The notes under the pieces: model-generated
What the model was told of the DNA's origin: nothing
What the model saw: only the letters and a program-made list of their open reading frames with translations
The model's database searches: none
Shown: piece by piece, positions 9,311 through 17,835 of the stretch
How positions within the stretch are numbered: the first letter of the stretch is position 1
Layout: every line of letters starts with the position of its first letter
Program-made: the position numbers and the translations under genes
Assembly (NCBI GenBank): GCA_963719135.1
Contig: CAVRAZ010000005.1
Location: forward strand, 238,299 to 302,298
Length of the DNA: 64,000 nt
From: CAVRAZ01 sp963719135
Lineage (GTDB): Bacteria > Pseudomonadota > Gammaproteobacteria > DSM-19610
Direction: 5' to 3'

Positions 9311-9556
9311 TCAGCGCTGGCCGGCCGGCTGGGTAACCGGATGATCTGCTGGATAGATACCGTGCGGTTTCAACCAGCCCGCCGCGATGCTCAGCATCAG
9401 CAACGCGAACAGCGAAACGGAAAGCACGATTCTGACCGTCAGCGCCTTGGCCGTGCGCTCGGTCTGCCCCTTGTCCTTGACGAGGAACAGCATACCGCTG
9501 GCAAGGCTGGCGACAATGGCGAGCAGGACAAGTACGACGACGATCTTCAGCAACAT
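9311..9556 (-). CDS. DUF2909 twin-transmembrane protein
   Basis: 81 aa with two hydrophobic helices separated by a KDKGQTERTAKALTVRI loop, matching the small DUF2909 proteins encoded on the opposite strand inside cox clusters of gammaproteobacteria. Function is unknown; a role in oxidase assembly is assumed from its conserved position. Converges on coxC across the shared terminator. Confidence 0.8.
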   Translation of the reverse strand: MLLKIVVVLVLLAIVASLASGMLFLVKDKGQTERTAKALTVRIVLSVSLFALLMLSIAAGWLKPHGIYPADHPVTQPAGQR

Positions 9557-9654
9557 AAGGCACGCGACCGCTGGGATGGTTACAAACTGCCGGGCCAGTA
9601 TAGGTGAATGCTGCGCTGCTTGCGAGCCGCCGTCCCGGCTTATAGTCTAGCCGC

Positions 9655-10389
9655 ATGCGCTTCGGACGATGGCATTTCACGCCCGGCCTGTGGCCGACCC
9701 TGGTAACCATCCTGTTGCTGGGGATTCTGGTGTCGCTGGGGTTCTGGCAGCTCGATCGCGCCGAACAAAAGCGCCGGCTGGTGTCCGCCTACGAGCAGCA
9801 GGGCGGCGATCGAAGCCTGTTGCGGATGACGGCCGGCGCCGGTATCGGGCCGGAACTCGAATACCGGCGCGCCGAAGCCTCGGGTCGCTATGACGGCGCG
9901 CACCAGTTCCTGCTGGACAATCGCACGCACAACGGCGAGGTCGGCTATGAAGTGATCACGCCGCTGATCACCGACCAGGGCGGCGCGATCCTGGTGAATC
10001 GAGGCTGGATTCCGCTCGGGGAGGGACGCGACCGATTGCCGTCCGTGAGCGTGGCCACGGACGCGCGCAGGGTCGTCGGACGGCTCAAGCTGCTGCCGCG
10101 GCACGTCTTCATGCTCGGCGAGGAGCAGCCGCGAACGACCTGGCCTTACCGCGTCGAGCACATCGACACCGAACGCTTCGAGAAGGAGCTGGGCTACCCC
10201 GTCTCCGCCTATACGTTGCTGCTGGACAGCGCGGCAACGGACGGATACCTTCGCGACTGGCAGCCGGTGCAGCAATTCGGTCCGGAGCGCAATGTCGGTT
10301 ACGCGGTGCAATGGTTCGGTCTGGCCGTGGCGCTTGCGGGCATCTTCCTGGCCGTCAATCTGCATAAAGTGACTCACGATGAACGCTGA
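9655..10389 (+). CDS. SURF1 family oxidase assembly protein
   Basis: 244 aa with helices at both ends and a large periplasmic domain. The N-terminal LGFWQLDRAEQKR, the central LDNRTHNGEVGYEVITPL and the RGWIP motif are SURF1 hallmarks. SURF1 (Shy1) helps insert heme A into subunit I. Its 3' end overlaps the SCO-like gene by 11 bases. The presence of SURF1 argues that heme A is still made, although ctaA is not in this cluster. Confidence 0.92.
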   Translation: MRFGRWHFTPGLWPTLVTILLLGILVSLGFWQLDRAEQKRRLVSAYEQQGGDRSLLRMTAGAGIGPELEYRRAEASGRYDGAHQFLLDNRTHNGEVGYEVITPLITDQGGAILVNRGWIPLGEGRDRLPSVSVATDARRVVGRLKLLPRHVFMLGEEQPRTTWPYRVEHIDTERFEKELGYPVSAYTLLLDSAATDGYLRDWQPVQQFGPERNVGYAVQWFGLAVALAGIFLAVNLHKVTHDER

Positions 10390-11011
10390 TCGCGCACCCG
10401 AACGCTCCCCCGCGCTGCGTTCGCGCCTTTATCTCCTGCTGGTCATGGGATTGTTCGCCGCGCCCGTGGTGCTCGCCTGGCTGGTGTTCTCTGTGTTTCC
10501 GCAATGGCGTCCGAGCGGGACGGTGAACAACGGCGCGCTGGTCAGGCCGGCGCGCCCCTTGCCGGCGTTCCACGCGCACGATATCGCCGGCAAGCCGGTC
10601 GGTGAAACCCTGTTCCAGGGCAAGTGGACACTGTTGGCGTTGGAGCAGGGGACCTGCGGCGAAGCCTGTGTCCGCAGACTTTACGATGTCCGTCAGATTC
10701 GTCTGGCACAGGGTAAGGATGTTGACCGATTACAAAGGGTTATGCTCTGGGTGCCGGCGGATGCGAACGCCGCCGCGGGCACTGAACTCCAGCGCCGGTT
10801 TCCCGGGCAGATGATCGTCAGGCTCGATCCGCAGACCGACGGCGGGCTGATTTCCGCCTTCGCGGTCGACAGCACCGACCCGCTCACGGCGGGCAGACTC
10901 TATCTGATCGACCCGCTGGGCAACCTGATGATGTTGTACGAGCCCGCCGCGGATCCGCGCGGCGCGATCAAGGATCTGGAACGACTCTTAAAGTATTCCG
11001 GATTGGGGTAG
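10379..11011 (+). CDS. SCO-like thioredoxin-fold protein of the cox cluster
   Basis: 210 aa: an N-terminal membrane anchor (about residues 18-42), then a periplasmic thioredoxin-like domain with a CGEAC (CxxxC) pair, the spacing used by SCO/SenC copper-binding proteins. It lies where gammaproteobacteria carry a conserved SCO-related protein between SURF1 and ctaA. A function in CuA or CuB metallation is inferred. The SCO C-terminal histidine is not obvious, so it may act in thiol reduction rather than copper transfer. Confidence 0.7.
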   Translation: MNADRAPERSPALRSRLYLLLVMGLFAAPVVLAWLVFSVFPQWRPSGTVNNGALVRPARPLPAFHAHDIAGKPVGETLFQGKWTLLALEQGTCGEACVRRLYDVRQIRLAQGKDVDRLQRVMLWVPADANAAAGTELQRRFPGQMIVRLDPQTDGGLISAFAVDSTDPLTAGRLYLIDPLGNLMMLYEPAADPRGAIKDLERLLKYSGLG

Positions 11012-11085
11012 AATGAGCGCCCGCGCCGCGGGGTGCTCCGCCCGGCGCGGCACTGATACCAACCTGGATTCGAGGTGTAACGCAG

Positions 11086-12009
11086 ATGGCCTACTCACTG
11101 GTGGCGGCATCGGCCGGACAATGGCGCGACTATCTCGGCGTCTGCAAGCTCAAAGTCGTCGCCTTGATCGTGTTCACGGCCGTGGTGGGCATGTTTCTGG
11201 CGACGCCCGGGTTTGTGCCTCTGCAGGCTTTGATTTTCGGCACGCTGGGCATCGGCATGGCCGCCGCGTCGGCCGCCGCCATCAACCACGTCGTCGATCA
11301 GCACGTCGACGCGAAAATGGCGCGCACGTGCCGCCGGCCGGTCGCGAGCGGTCATCTGAGCAGCCGCAACTGCCTGGCCTTTGCATTCCTTCTGGGTACG
11401 ACCGCGATGATCATTCTCGTCTGGCTGGTCAACCCGCTGACCGCCTGGCTGACGTTCGTTTCGCTGATCGGCTACGCGGTGATCTACACCCTGTACCTCA
11501 AGCGCGCCACGCCGCAGAACATCGTCATTGGCGGCGCCGCCGGCGCCATGCCGCCCGTGCTGGGCTGGACCGCGGTGACCGGCACGATCGATCCGCACGC
11601 CCTGCTGTTGTTCCTCATCATCTTCGTCTGGACGCCGCCGCACTTCTGGGCGCTGGCGATTCATCGCCAGAGCGAGTACGCCAAGGCCGATATTCCCATG
11701 CTGCCGGTGACCCACGGCATCGAGTTCACGCGCCTGCAGGTTCTGCTCTACACGATCCTGCTGGTGGCGGTCACCGTGCTGCCCTACGCGACGCAAATGA
11801 GCGGCCTGTTCTACCTCGTCGGGGCGCTCGGGCTGGGCGGCGTGTTTCTCTGTCACGCCTGGCGGCTGATGCACGACGAGACCGGCAAGCAGGCGATGAA
11901 GACCTTCGGGTATTCGATCGTCTATCTGATGGCGCTGTTCGCGTTCCTGCTGGTCGACCACTATATCCCGATTTTTGCCCGGTATTTTCCTGTACTCGGC
12001 TCAGTCTGA
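11086..12009 (+). CDS. ctaB: Protoheme IX farnesyltransferase (heme O synthase)
   Basis: Membrane prenyltransferase of the UbiA family that adds farnesyl to heme B to make heme O. 307 aa with multiple helices. The first Asp-rich motif is NHVVDQHVDAKMARTCRRPV (canonical NxxxDxxxD), and the second conserved region is HFWALAIHRQSEYAKADIPM. It follows the SCO-like gene by only 74 bases. In related clusters ctaA sits exactly here and is missing. Confidence 0.95.
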   Translation: MAYSLVAASAGQWRDYLGVCKLKVVALIVFTAVVGMFLATPGFVPLQALIFGTLGIGMAAASAAAINHVVDQHVDAKMARTCRRPVASGHLSSRNCLAFAFLLGTTAMIILVWLVNPLTAWLTFVSLIGYAVIYTLYLKRATPQNIVIGGAAGAMPPVLGWTAVTGTIDPHALLLFLIIFVWTPPHFWALAIHRQSEYAKADIPMLPVTHGIEFTRLQVLLYTILLVAVTVLPYATQMSGLFYLVGALGLGGVFLCHAWRLMHDETGKQAMKTFGYSIVYLMALFAFLLVDHYIPIFARYFPVLGSV

Positions 12010-12176
12010 GCACACCTTCGCGCCGGGTCGGTCGGCCCGTGCGGGCCTGCGCGGCGGCGTCGGTTCAAACAGCCGTCCGTACGCTTTGCCAGTGAAAGCC
12101 GTCTATATTAGAATGTACTAATTTTCACACGGGTCGGTGCGCGTGCCGGCCGCCTGGCTATCGAGGCGCGATCTAC

Positions 12177-13631
12177 ATGGCACAAAGCGGGTTCTTCAGC
12201 GGCGACCAGTACAACTACGCGATTGTCCGCAAGTTCGCCCTCATGGCGCTGGTCTGGGGCATACTCGGCATGGCGGTCGGCGTCTACATAGCGTCCGAAC
12301 TGGCCTTCCCCTTTCTGAATTTCGATATTCCCGAGATCACCTTCGGGCGCTTGCGACCGGTGCACACCACGCTGGTCATTTTCGGTTTCGGCGGCAGCGC
12401 GCTGTTCGCGACGTCCTACTATGTCGTGCAGCGCACCTGCCAGACGCGCCTGTACGGCACCTGGCTGCCGACTGCCACGTTCTGGGGCTGGCAGCTCGCG
12501 GTCGGGCTGGGCGCGGTGACCTACATGCTCGGCTACACGCAGTCGCGCGAGTACGCCGAATTCGAATGGCCGATCGATCTGCTGATCGCCGTGGTCTGGG
12601 TGCTGTATTTCTGGGTCTACGTGCAGACGCTGCGGCGCCGCACCCAGCCGCACATCTATGTCGCCAACTGGTTCTACATGGCCTTCATTCTGGCGACCGC
12701 GATTCTGCACATCTTCAACAACCTCGCCGTGCCGATCTCGCCGCTCAGCCTCAAGTCCTACAGCCTGTTCTCCGGCGTGCAGGACGCCATGACCCAGTGG
12801 TGGTACGGCCACAACGCCGTGGGCTTCTTCCTCACCGCCGCCTTCCTCGGCATGATGTACTACTTCGTGCCCAAGCAGGCGGGTCGCCCGGTCTATTCCT
12901 ATCGCCTGTCGATCGTGCATTTCTGGGCGCTGTCGTTCCTGTACATGTGGGTCGGCGCGCACCACCTGCACTGGACGGCGCTGCCCGACTGGACTTCGAC
13001 GCTGGCGGCGACCTTCTCCATCATGCTGCTGCTGCCGTCCTGGGGCGGCATGATCAACGGCATCATGACGCTGTCCGGTGCCTGGGACAAACTGCGCACC
13101 GACCCGATCATGCTGTTCCTGATCACGGCGCTGTCCTTCTATGGCATGTCGACCTTCGAAGGACCGCTGATGTCGCTCAAGAGCGTGAACGCACTCTCGC
13201 ACTACACCGACTGGACCATCGGCCACGTGCATTCGGGCACGCTCGGCTGGGTCGCCATGATCACCTTCGGCTCCTTCTACCACATGGTGCCGCGCCTGTA
13301 CGACACGCGGCTCTACAGCAACCGGCTGGTCTACGTGCATTTCTGGCTGGCCACGATCGGCATCCTGCTCTACATCACGTCGATGTGGGTCGCCGGCATC
13401 ATGCAGGGCGTCATGCTGCGCAGCTTCGACAGTTACGGCAACCTCGCCTACACCTTCATCGAAACCGTTTCGCGCCTGCACTGGCCGTACATCGTCCGCG
13501 CCGTCGGCGGCGGGTTCTTCGTCACCGGCGTGCTGGTCATGGCGTACAACCTGACCGCGACCGTCCGCCGCGCCCGGATCGAGGCCGCGGAGCTGGACGC
13601 CAGGATCGCCGCAAAGATGGCCAACGCCTGA
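12177..13631 (+). CDS. ccoN: cbb3 oxidase subunit I CcoN
   Basis: Catalytic heme-copper subunit of the high-affinity cbb3 oxidase. 484 aa and about 12 helices. RPVHTTLVIFGFGG carries a heme b ligand, and the central WWYGHNAVGFFLTAAFLGMMYYFVPK block is diagnostic of CcoN. First gene of ccoNOQP. No clear FNR box (TTGAT-N4-ATCAA) was seen in the 167 bases upstream. Confidence 0.97.
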   Translation: MAQSGFFSGDQYNYAIVRKFALMALVWGILGMAVGVYIASELAFPFLNFDIPEITFGRLRPVHTTLVIFGFGGSALFATSYYVVQRTCQTRLYGTWLPTATFWGWQLAVGLGAVTYMLGYTQSREYAEFEWPIDLLIAVVWVLYFWVYVQTLRRRTQPHIYVANWFYMAFILATAILHIFNNLAVPISPLSLKSYSLFSGVQDAMTQWWYGHNAVGFFLTAAFLGMMYYFVPKQAGRPVYSYRLSIVHFWALSFLYMWVGAHHLHWTALPDWTSTLAATFSIMLLLPSWGGMINGIMTLSGAWDKLRTDPIMLFLITALSFYGMSTFEGPLMSLKSVNALSHYTDWTIGHVHSGTLGWVAMITFGSFYHMVPRLYDTRLYSNRLVYVHFWLATIGILLYITSMWVAGIMQGVMLRSFDSYGNLAYTFIETVSRLHWPYIVRAVGGGFFVTGVLVMAYNLTATVRRARIEAAELDARIAAKMANA

Positions 13632-13656
13632 ACGCCGGTCAGCGAGGTAAACGAAC

Positions 13657-14394
13657 GTGATCAAACACGAAAGCATCGAAACCAACGCCGGCCTGCTGAT
13701 CCTGTTGACGCTGATCGTGATCAGCATCGGCGGACTGGTCGAGATCGTGCCGTTGTTCTTCATCAACGATACGGTGGAGAAAGTCGCAGGCGTGCGCCCC
13801 TACACGCCGCTCGAACTGCGCGGCCGCGATATCTACCAGCGCGAAGGCTGTTACCTCTGCCATTCGCAGATGATCCGGCCGTTCCGCGACGAACTGCTGC
13901 GCTACGGCCACTATTCGCTGGCGGCCGAATCCAAGTACGATCACCCGTTCCAGTGGGGTTCCAAGCGCACCGGACCGGATCTGGCGCGCGTCGGCGGCAA
14001 GTACTCCAACCAGTGGCACGTGGCGCACCTGCTGAATCCGCGCGACGTCGTGCCCGAGTCGATCATGCCGAACTATCCCTGGCTGCTGGAAAACGATCTG
14101 GACTATTCGGATATCCAGCAGCGCATGCGCGCGCTGAAGGTGACCGGCGTGCCCTATTCGGAGACCGATCAGGAATATGAGCGCAACGTGGCCGAATTCG
14201 GGCCGGAGATGGCGGCGAAACTGGACATCCTCAATGCCGAGGACAGCCTGATCCAACAGGCGGTGGATCAGGACTACGACGGCCGGCGCGCCCGCATCAC
14301 CGAAATGGACGCGCTGGTCGCGTATCTGCAGGTGCTGGGCACGATGGTCGATTTCGACCGCTACGACGAAGGCTATTTCGCCGGCTTCCGGTAG
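13657..14394 (+). CDS. ccoO: cbb3 oxidase subunit II CcoO
   Basis: Membrane-anchored mono-heme cytochrome c of the cbb3 oxidase. 245 aa, with an N-terminal helix then GCYLCHSQMIRPF (CxxCH). Starts with GTG at 13657 after GCGAGGTAA. The conserved RVGGKYSNQWHVAHLLNPRDVVPESIMP region holds the distal Met ligand. Seven bases separate it from ccoQ. Confidence 0.96.
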   Translation: MIKHESIETNAGLLILLTLIVISIGGLVEIVPLFFINDTVEKVAGVRPYTPLELRGRDIYQREGCYLCHSQMIRPFRDELLRYGHYSLAAESKYDHPFQWGSKRTGPDLARVGGKYSNQWHVAHLLNPRDVVPESIMPNYPWLLENDLDYSDIQQRMRALKVTGVPYSETDQEYERNVAEFGPEMAAKLDILNAEDSLIQQAVDQDYDGRRARITEMDALVAYLQVLGTMVDFDRYDEGYFAGFR

Positions 14395-14401
14395 GGCGCG
14401 T

Positions 14402-14602
14402 ATGCCGGAGTGGCTGTTGTGGTTTACGCGGCTGGAGAACAGCAAGATCGTCGCGCTGGTGATTTTCTTCGTGACCTTCTGCGCGATCCTGATCTACCTC
14501 TACACGGGCAGGAAGCGTTCCGAGCGGCTCGAATCCTACAGGTACATTCCGCTGAACGACGATAGTTACGCCCGCCGCGGCGAGGACAACGAGCATGAGT
14601 GA
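14402..14602 (+). CDS. ccoQ: cbb3 oxidase small subunit CcoQ
   Basis: 66 aa with one transmembrane helix followed by a charged tail, in the fixed position between ccoO and ccoP. CcoQ stabilises the complex in other bacteria. Overlaps ccoP by eight bases. Confidence 0.88.
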   Translation: MPEWLLWFTRLENSKIVALVIFFVTFCAILIYLYTGRKRSERLESYRYIPLNDDSYARRGEDNEHE

Positions 14603-15524
14603 AATCGACACCAAACCCCAGGGCGCGGTGCAGACCACCGGTCACGCCTGGGACGGCGACCTGCAGGAATACAACAACCCGCTGCCCAACTGGTGGCTGT
14701 GGTCGTTCTACGGCACGGTATTGTTCGCAGTCATCTACTGGGTGCTGTTCCCGGCCTGGCCGGTCGCCGGCACCTACACCAAGGGTGTGCTGAACCACAT
14801 CACCTATGTCGACGGCAAGGGCGAGGAACACCGCACCCACTGGAACACGCGCGCCAAGCTGCTGCACGATATCCAGCAGGACAAGAGCGCCGCCACCCGG
14901 CGCGACTATCTGAAGAAGATCGAGAAGGCCTCCTATTCGGTGATCCTGCAGGACGCCGAGATGATGGACTTCATCCGTTCGCAGGCCAAGGGCCTGTTCG
15001 GCGACAACTGCGCGGCGTGCCACGGCGCCGGCGGCACCGGCGTGATCGGTCTGTTCCCCAACCTCGCCGACGACGACTGGCTGTGGGGCGGCAAGGTCGA
15101 AGAAATCGAGCAGACCATCCGCGCCGGCCGCACCGGCTTCATGCCGGCGTTCAAGGATGCCCTGAGCGATGCCCAGATCGACGACGTCGCCGGTTACGTG
15201 CTCAGTCTGTCGGGCCACGCCATCGACGCGGACAAGGTTGCGCGCGGCCGTAAGATTTTCCAGACTCAGGTCGGCGGCTGTTACTACTGCCACACGCCCG
15301 CCGGCACCGGCTTGAAATCGCAGGGCGCCGCCAACCTCACCGACGCGATCTGGACGGTGGCCGATGTGCTCGACGCGGAAACGCCCGGCGCCGCGCTGGA
15401 CCGGGTCCGGAACATCGTGCGCAACGGCGTGCACCGCCAGATGCCGGCCTGGAAGTCGCGCCTGTCGCCGGCCCAGATCAAGCTGCTGACGGTTTACGTG
15501 CACGAACTGGGCGGCGGGCAGTGA
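14595..15524 (+). CDS. ccoP: cbb3 oxidase di-heme subunit CcoP
   Basis: Di-heme cytochrome c subunit, 309 aa. Two N-terminal helices (N-P-L-P-N-W-W-L-W-SFYGTV is a CcoP signature) precede two heme sites, NCAACH near residue 138 and GCYYCH near residue 232. It passes electrons from soluble cytochrome c to CcoO. Last structural gene of ccoNOQP; ccoG follows after 47 bases. Confidence 0.96.
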   Translation: MSEIDTKPQGAVQTTGHAWDGDLQEYNNPLPNWWLWSFYGTVLFAVIYWVLFPAWPVAGTYTKGVLNHITYVDGKGEEHRTHWNTRAKLLHDIQQDKSAATRRDYLKKIEKASYSVILQDAEMMDFIRSQAKGLFGDNCAACHGAGGTGVIGLFPNLADDDWLWGGKVEEIEQTIRAGRTGFMPAFKDALSDAQIDDVAGYVLSLSGHAIDADKVARGRKIFQTQVGGCYYCHTPAGTGLKSQGAANLTDAIWTVADVLDAETPGAALDRVRNIVRNGVHRQMPAWKSRLSPAQIKLLTVYVHELGGGQ

Positions 15525-15571
15525 TGCCGGCCGTTCTGCCGCGCTAGGGCCGGACGCCGTTCCGATGCCGC

Positions 15572-16993
15572 ATGGCTGATGCCGGTACAGAGTCGCTGGT
15601 ACAGGCGCGTGTCGCGGTTTATCCGCGGTCCGTCGAAGGCCGCTTCCGCACCCTCAAGTGGGCGCTTCTGTGCATCGCCTGCGGCACCTATTTCCTGCTG
15701 CCCTGGCTGCGCTGGGAGCGCAGCACCGGACCCGATCAGGCGCTGCTGTTCGATATCGCCGCGCGCCGTTTCTACCTGTTCGATCTGGTGCCGCACGCGC
15801 AGGACCTGATCTGGCTGGCCGGTTTGCTGGTCATCGCCGCGCTCCTGCTGTTCTTCGTCACCGCGCTCGCCGGGCGGGTGTTCTGCGGCTACTTCTGTTT
15901 TCAGACGCTGTGGACCGACGTCTATCTGCTGATCGAGCGCTGGGTGCAGGGCGACCGCGTCGCGCGCATCCGCCTCGACAAGGCGCCCTGGAATGCCGGC
16001 AAGCTGCTGCGCAAGGGACTGACCCATCTGCTGTGGCTGGCGACGGCCTTCGTCACCGGCCTGACCTTTGCCCTCTACTGGGAGAACGCACCCGATCTGC
16101 TGACCGATTTCTTCACCGGCAGGGCGCCGTTCCCGGCGTATGCGACCACGCTGTTCCTGACCTCGACCACCTTCGTCATGGCCGGACTCGCGCGCGAACA
16201 GGTCTGCACCTACATGTGTCCCTACGCGCGCTTCCAGTCGGTGATGTTCGACGCCGACACGCGCATCGTCGCCTACGACAGGGCGCGCGGCGACAGCGGC
16301 GCCGGCCGGCGCAAGATCGCGCGCGAATTGACGACCCGCGAACAGCGCCGGGCGGCCGGCGTCGGCGATTGCATCGACTGCGGTTACTGCCTGCAGCTGT
16401 GCCCGACTGGCATCGACATCCGCAACGGCCTGCAGATCCAGTGCATCTCCTGCGTCCTGTGCATCGACGCCTGCGATACCAGCATGGATTCGCTGGGGTG
16501 GGAACGCGGGCTGGTCCGCTACACGTCCGAACACCAGCTTGCCGGTGAGAACAGCCGGCTGTTCAAGCCCAAGGTGATCGGCTACGGCACCGTGCTGCTG
16601 GCCGCGACCGGTGCGCTGATCTGGAGCGTCGGCAGCAAGGCACCGATGGAACTGTCGGTGCTGCAGGTGCGCCAGCCGCTCTATGTCCGGCTGTCCGACG
16701 CGCGTATTCAGAACAGCTACGAACTGCACCTGGAAAACAAGACCGGCCGTGCGCTGCACCTGGCCATCATGCTGGACGGGCTCGCCGGTGCCCAACTGGA
16801 CCTCGGGCAATTGCAGTCTGTGCGCGTCGCGCCCCAGCGGGACGTGAAGGTGCTGGCGCGGGTGCGCTGGATGCCCGGCCAGCGCGTCAAGGGCATCCGC
16901 AATTTCCGCTGCAACGTCGTACCGCAGGACGCGCCCGAGCTGGGCATGCTGAGCGGCGAGACGACGTTCTTCTCGCTGGGAGAGGCCGACTGA
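15572..16993 (+). CDS. ccoG: Cytochrome oxidase maturation ferredoxin-type protein CcoG
   Basis: 473-aa membrane iron-sulfur protein (FixG/RdxA family), known elsewhere as a cupric reductase that supports cbb3 assembly. Several helices, then two 4Fe-4S motifs, CIDCGYCLQLCP and CISCVLCIDACD, then an Ig-like C-terminal domain. The FCGYFCFQTLWTD and CTYMCPYARFQ segments are strongly conserved in the family. Its stop overlaps the next ATG by one base. Confidence 0.95.
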   Translation: MADAGTESLVQARVAVYPRSVEGRFRTLKWALLCIACGTYFLLPWLRWERSTGPDQALLFDIAARRFYLFDLVPHAQDLIWLAGLLVIAALLLFFVTALAGRVFCGYFCFQTLWTDVYLLIERWVQGDRVARIRLDKAPWNAGKLLRKGLTHLLWLATAFVTGLTFALYWENAPDLLTDFFTGRAPFPAYATTLFLTSTTFVMAGLAREQVCTYMCPYARFQSVMFDADTRIVAYDRARGDSGAGRRKIARELTTREQRRAAGVGDCIDCGYCLQLCPTGIDIRNGLQIQCISCVLCIDACDTSMDSLGWERGLVRYTSEHQLAGENSRLFKPKVIGYGTVLLAATGALIWSVGSKAPMELSVLQVRQPLYVRLSDARIQNSYELHLENKTGRALHLAIMLDGLAGAQLDLGQLQSVRVAPQRDVKVLARVRWMPGQRVKGIRNFRCNVVPQDAPELGMLSGETTFFSLGEAD

Positions 16994-17823
16994 TGCTGCA
17001 ATCGCTGGCTGCATTGCCGCTGAGCGCGCTGGGCGTTGCGCTGCTGTTCCTGTTGATCCTCCGCCTGACGCCGCTCGACGCCAGACGCGCCGCGGTCGTG
17101 ACGGCGATGGCGTCGCTGGGTCTGCTCGGCCTCGGCGTCACGGTCTCGCGGCCGGGCGCCGACGTCATCGCCATGTACGTGGCCGTGCTGGCCGTGACCG
17201 CCTATCTGCTGGCCATTGTCGGCGCCAGCCGGGAGCGCCGGCTTGCCGAACACGGGGACGCGGCGGCCGGTTTTCACTGGGGCCCGGCGCTGATCGTCGG
17301 CTTCTTCGCGCTTCTGTTCGCCACCGACGGGCTCCTGGTCATGATCTCGCGCGAGGGACCGCCGGCGCCGATCGCGCGCTGGCTGCTGCCGGACAGGAGC
17401 GGGGAGCCGGGCGTGCGTTCGGTGTTTCCCGGCGTCGTCGCACGCGACTATCAGACGAAGGAGGGCGACTACAATCAGTACCTGCAGCGGATCGAGACCC
17501 AGGAAGCGCGCGGCTGGCGCATACGCAAGGGCTGGGTCGACACTGCGACGGTCGGACGGCCCACGCTGTTTCAGGTTGCGGTCGAAGACCGGCAGGGGAG
17601 GCCGCTCACCGGTGCCGCCGTCACCGGCGTGTTCCGGCGCCCGTCGGACAGCCGGCTCGATCGGACGTTCTCGATGCGGGAAACCGGCCCCGGGACCTAT
17701 CGGGCGGCAATCACGCTGCCGGAACCGGGCCGCTGGGATCTGTCGCTGTCGATACGGCGCGGCGACGATGTTCACGAAGTCGACGCGCGCACCGCGGTCG
17801 CGCCGGCCGCCGCGGGCGGCTGA
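16993..17823 (+). CDS. ccoH: FixH/CcoH family protein with N-terminal membrane extension
   Basis: 276 aa, about 100 residues longer than common CcoH. Residues 1-75 form about three hydrophobic helices not seen in the short form. From about residue 90 the protein has the FixH layout: one helix (ALIVGFFALLFATDGLLVMIS) and a periplasmic beta-rich domain with VEDRQGRPLTGAAVTG and PGRWDLSLSIRRG. CcoH is needed for stable cbb3 assembly. Start ATG overlaps the ccoG TGA. Confidence 0.85.
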   Translation: MLQSLAALPLSALGVALLFLLILRLTPLDARRAAVVTAMASLGLLGLGVTVSRPGADVIAMYVAVLAVTAYLLAIVGASRERRLAEHGDAAAGFHWGPALIVGFFALLFATDGLLVMISREGPPAPIARWLLPDRSGEPGVRSVFPGVVARDYQTKEGDYNQYLQRIETQEARGWRIRKGWVDTATVGRPTLFQVAVEDRQGRPLTGAAVTGVFRRPSDSRLDRTFSMRETGPGTYRAAITLPEPGRWDLSLSIRRGDDVHEVDARTAVAPAAAGG

Positions 17824-17835
17824 AGCCAGGCGCGC

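Noticed and set aside
12010..12176. FNR/ANR box upstream of ccoN
   Set aside because: No TTGAT-N4-ATCAA-like sequence with acceptable matches was found by eye.
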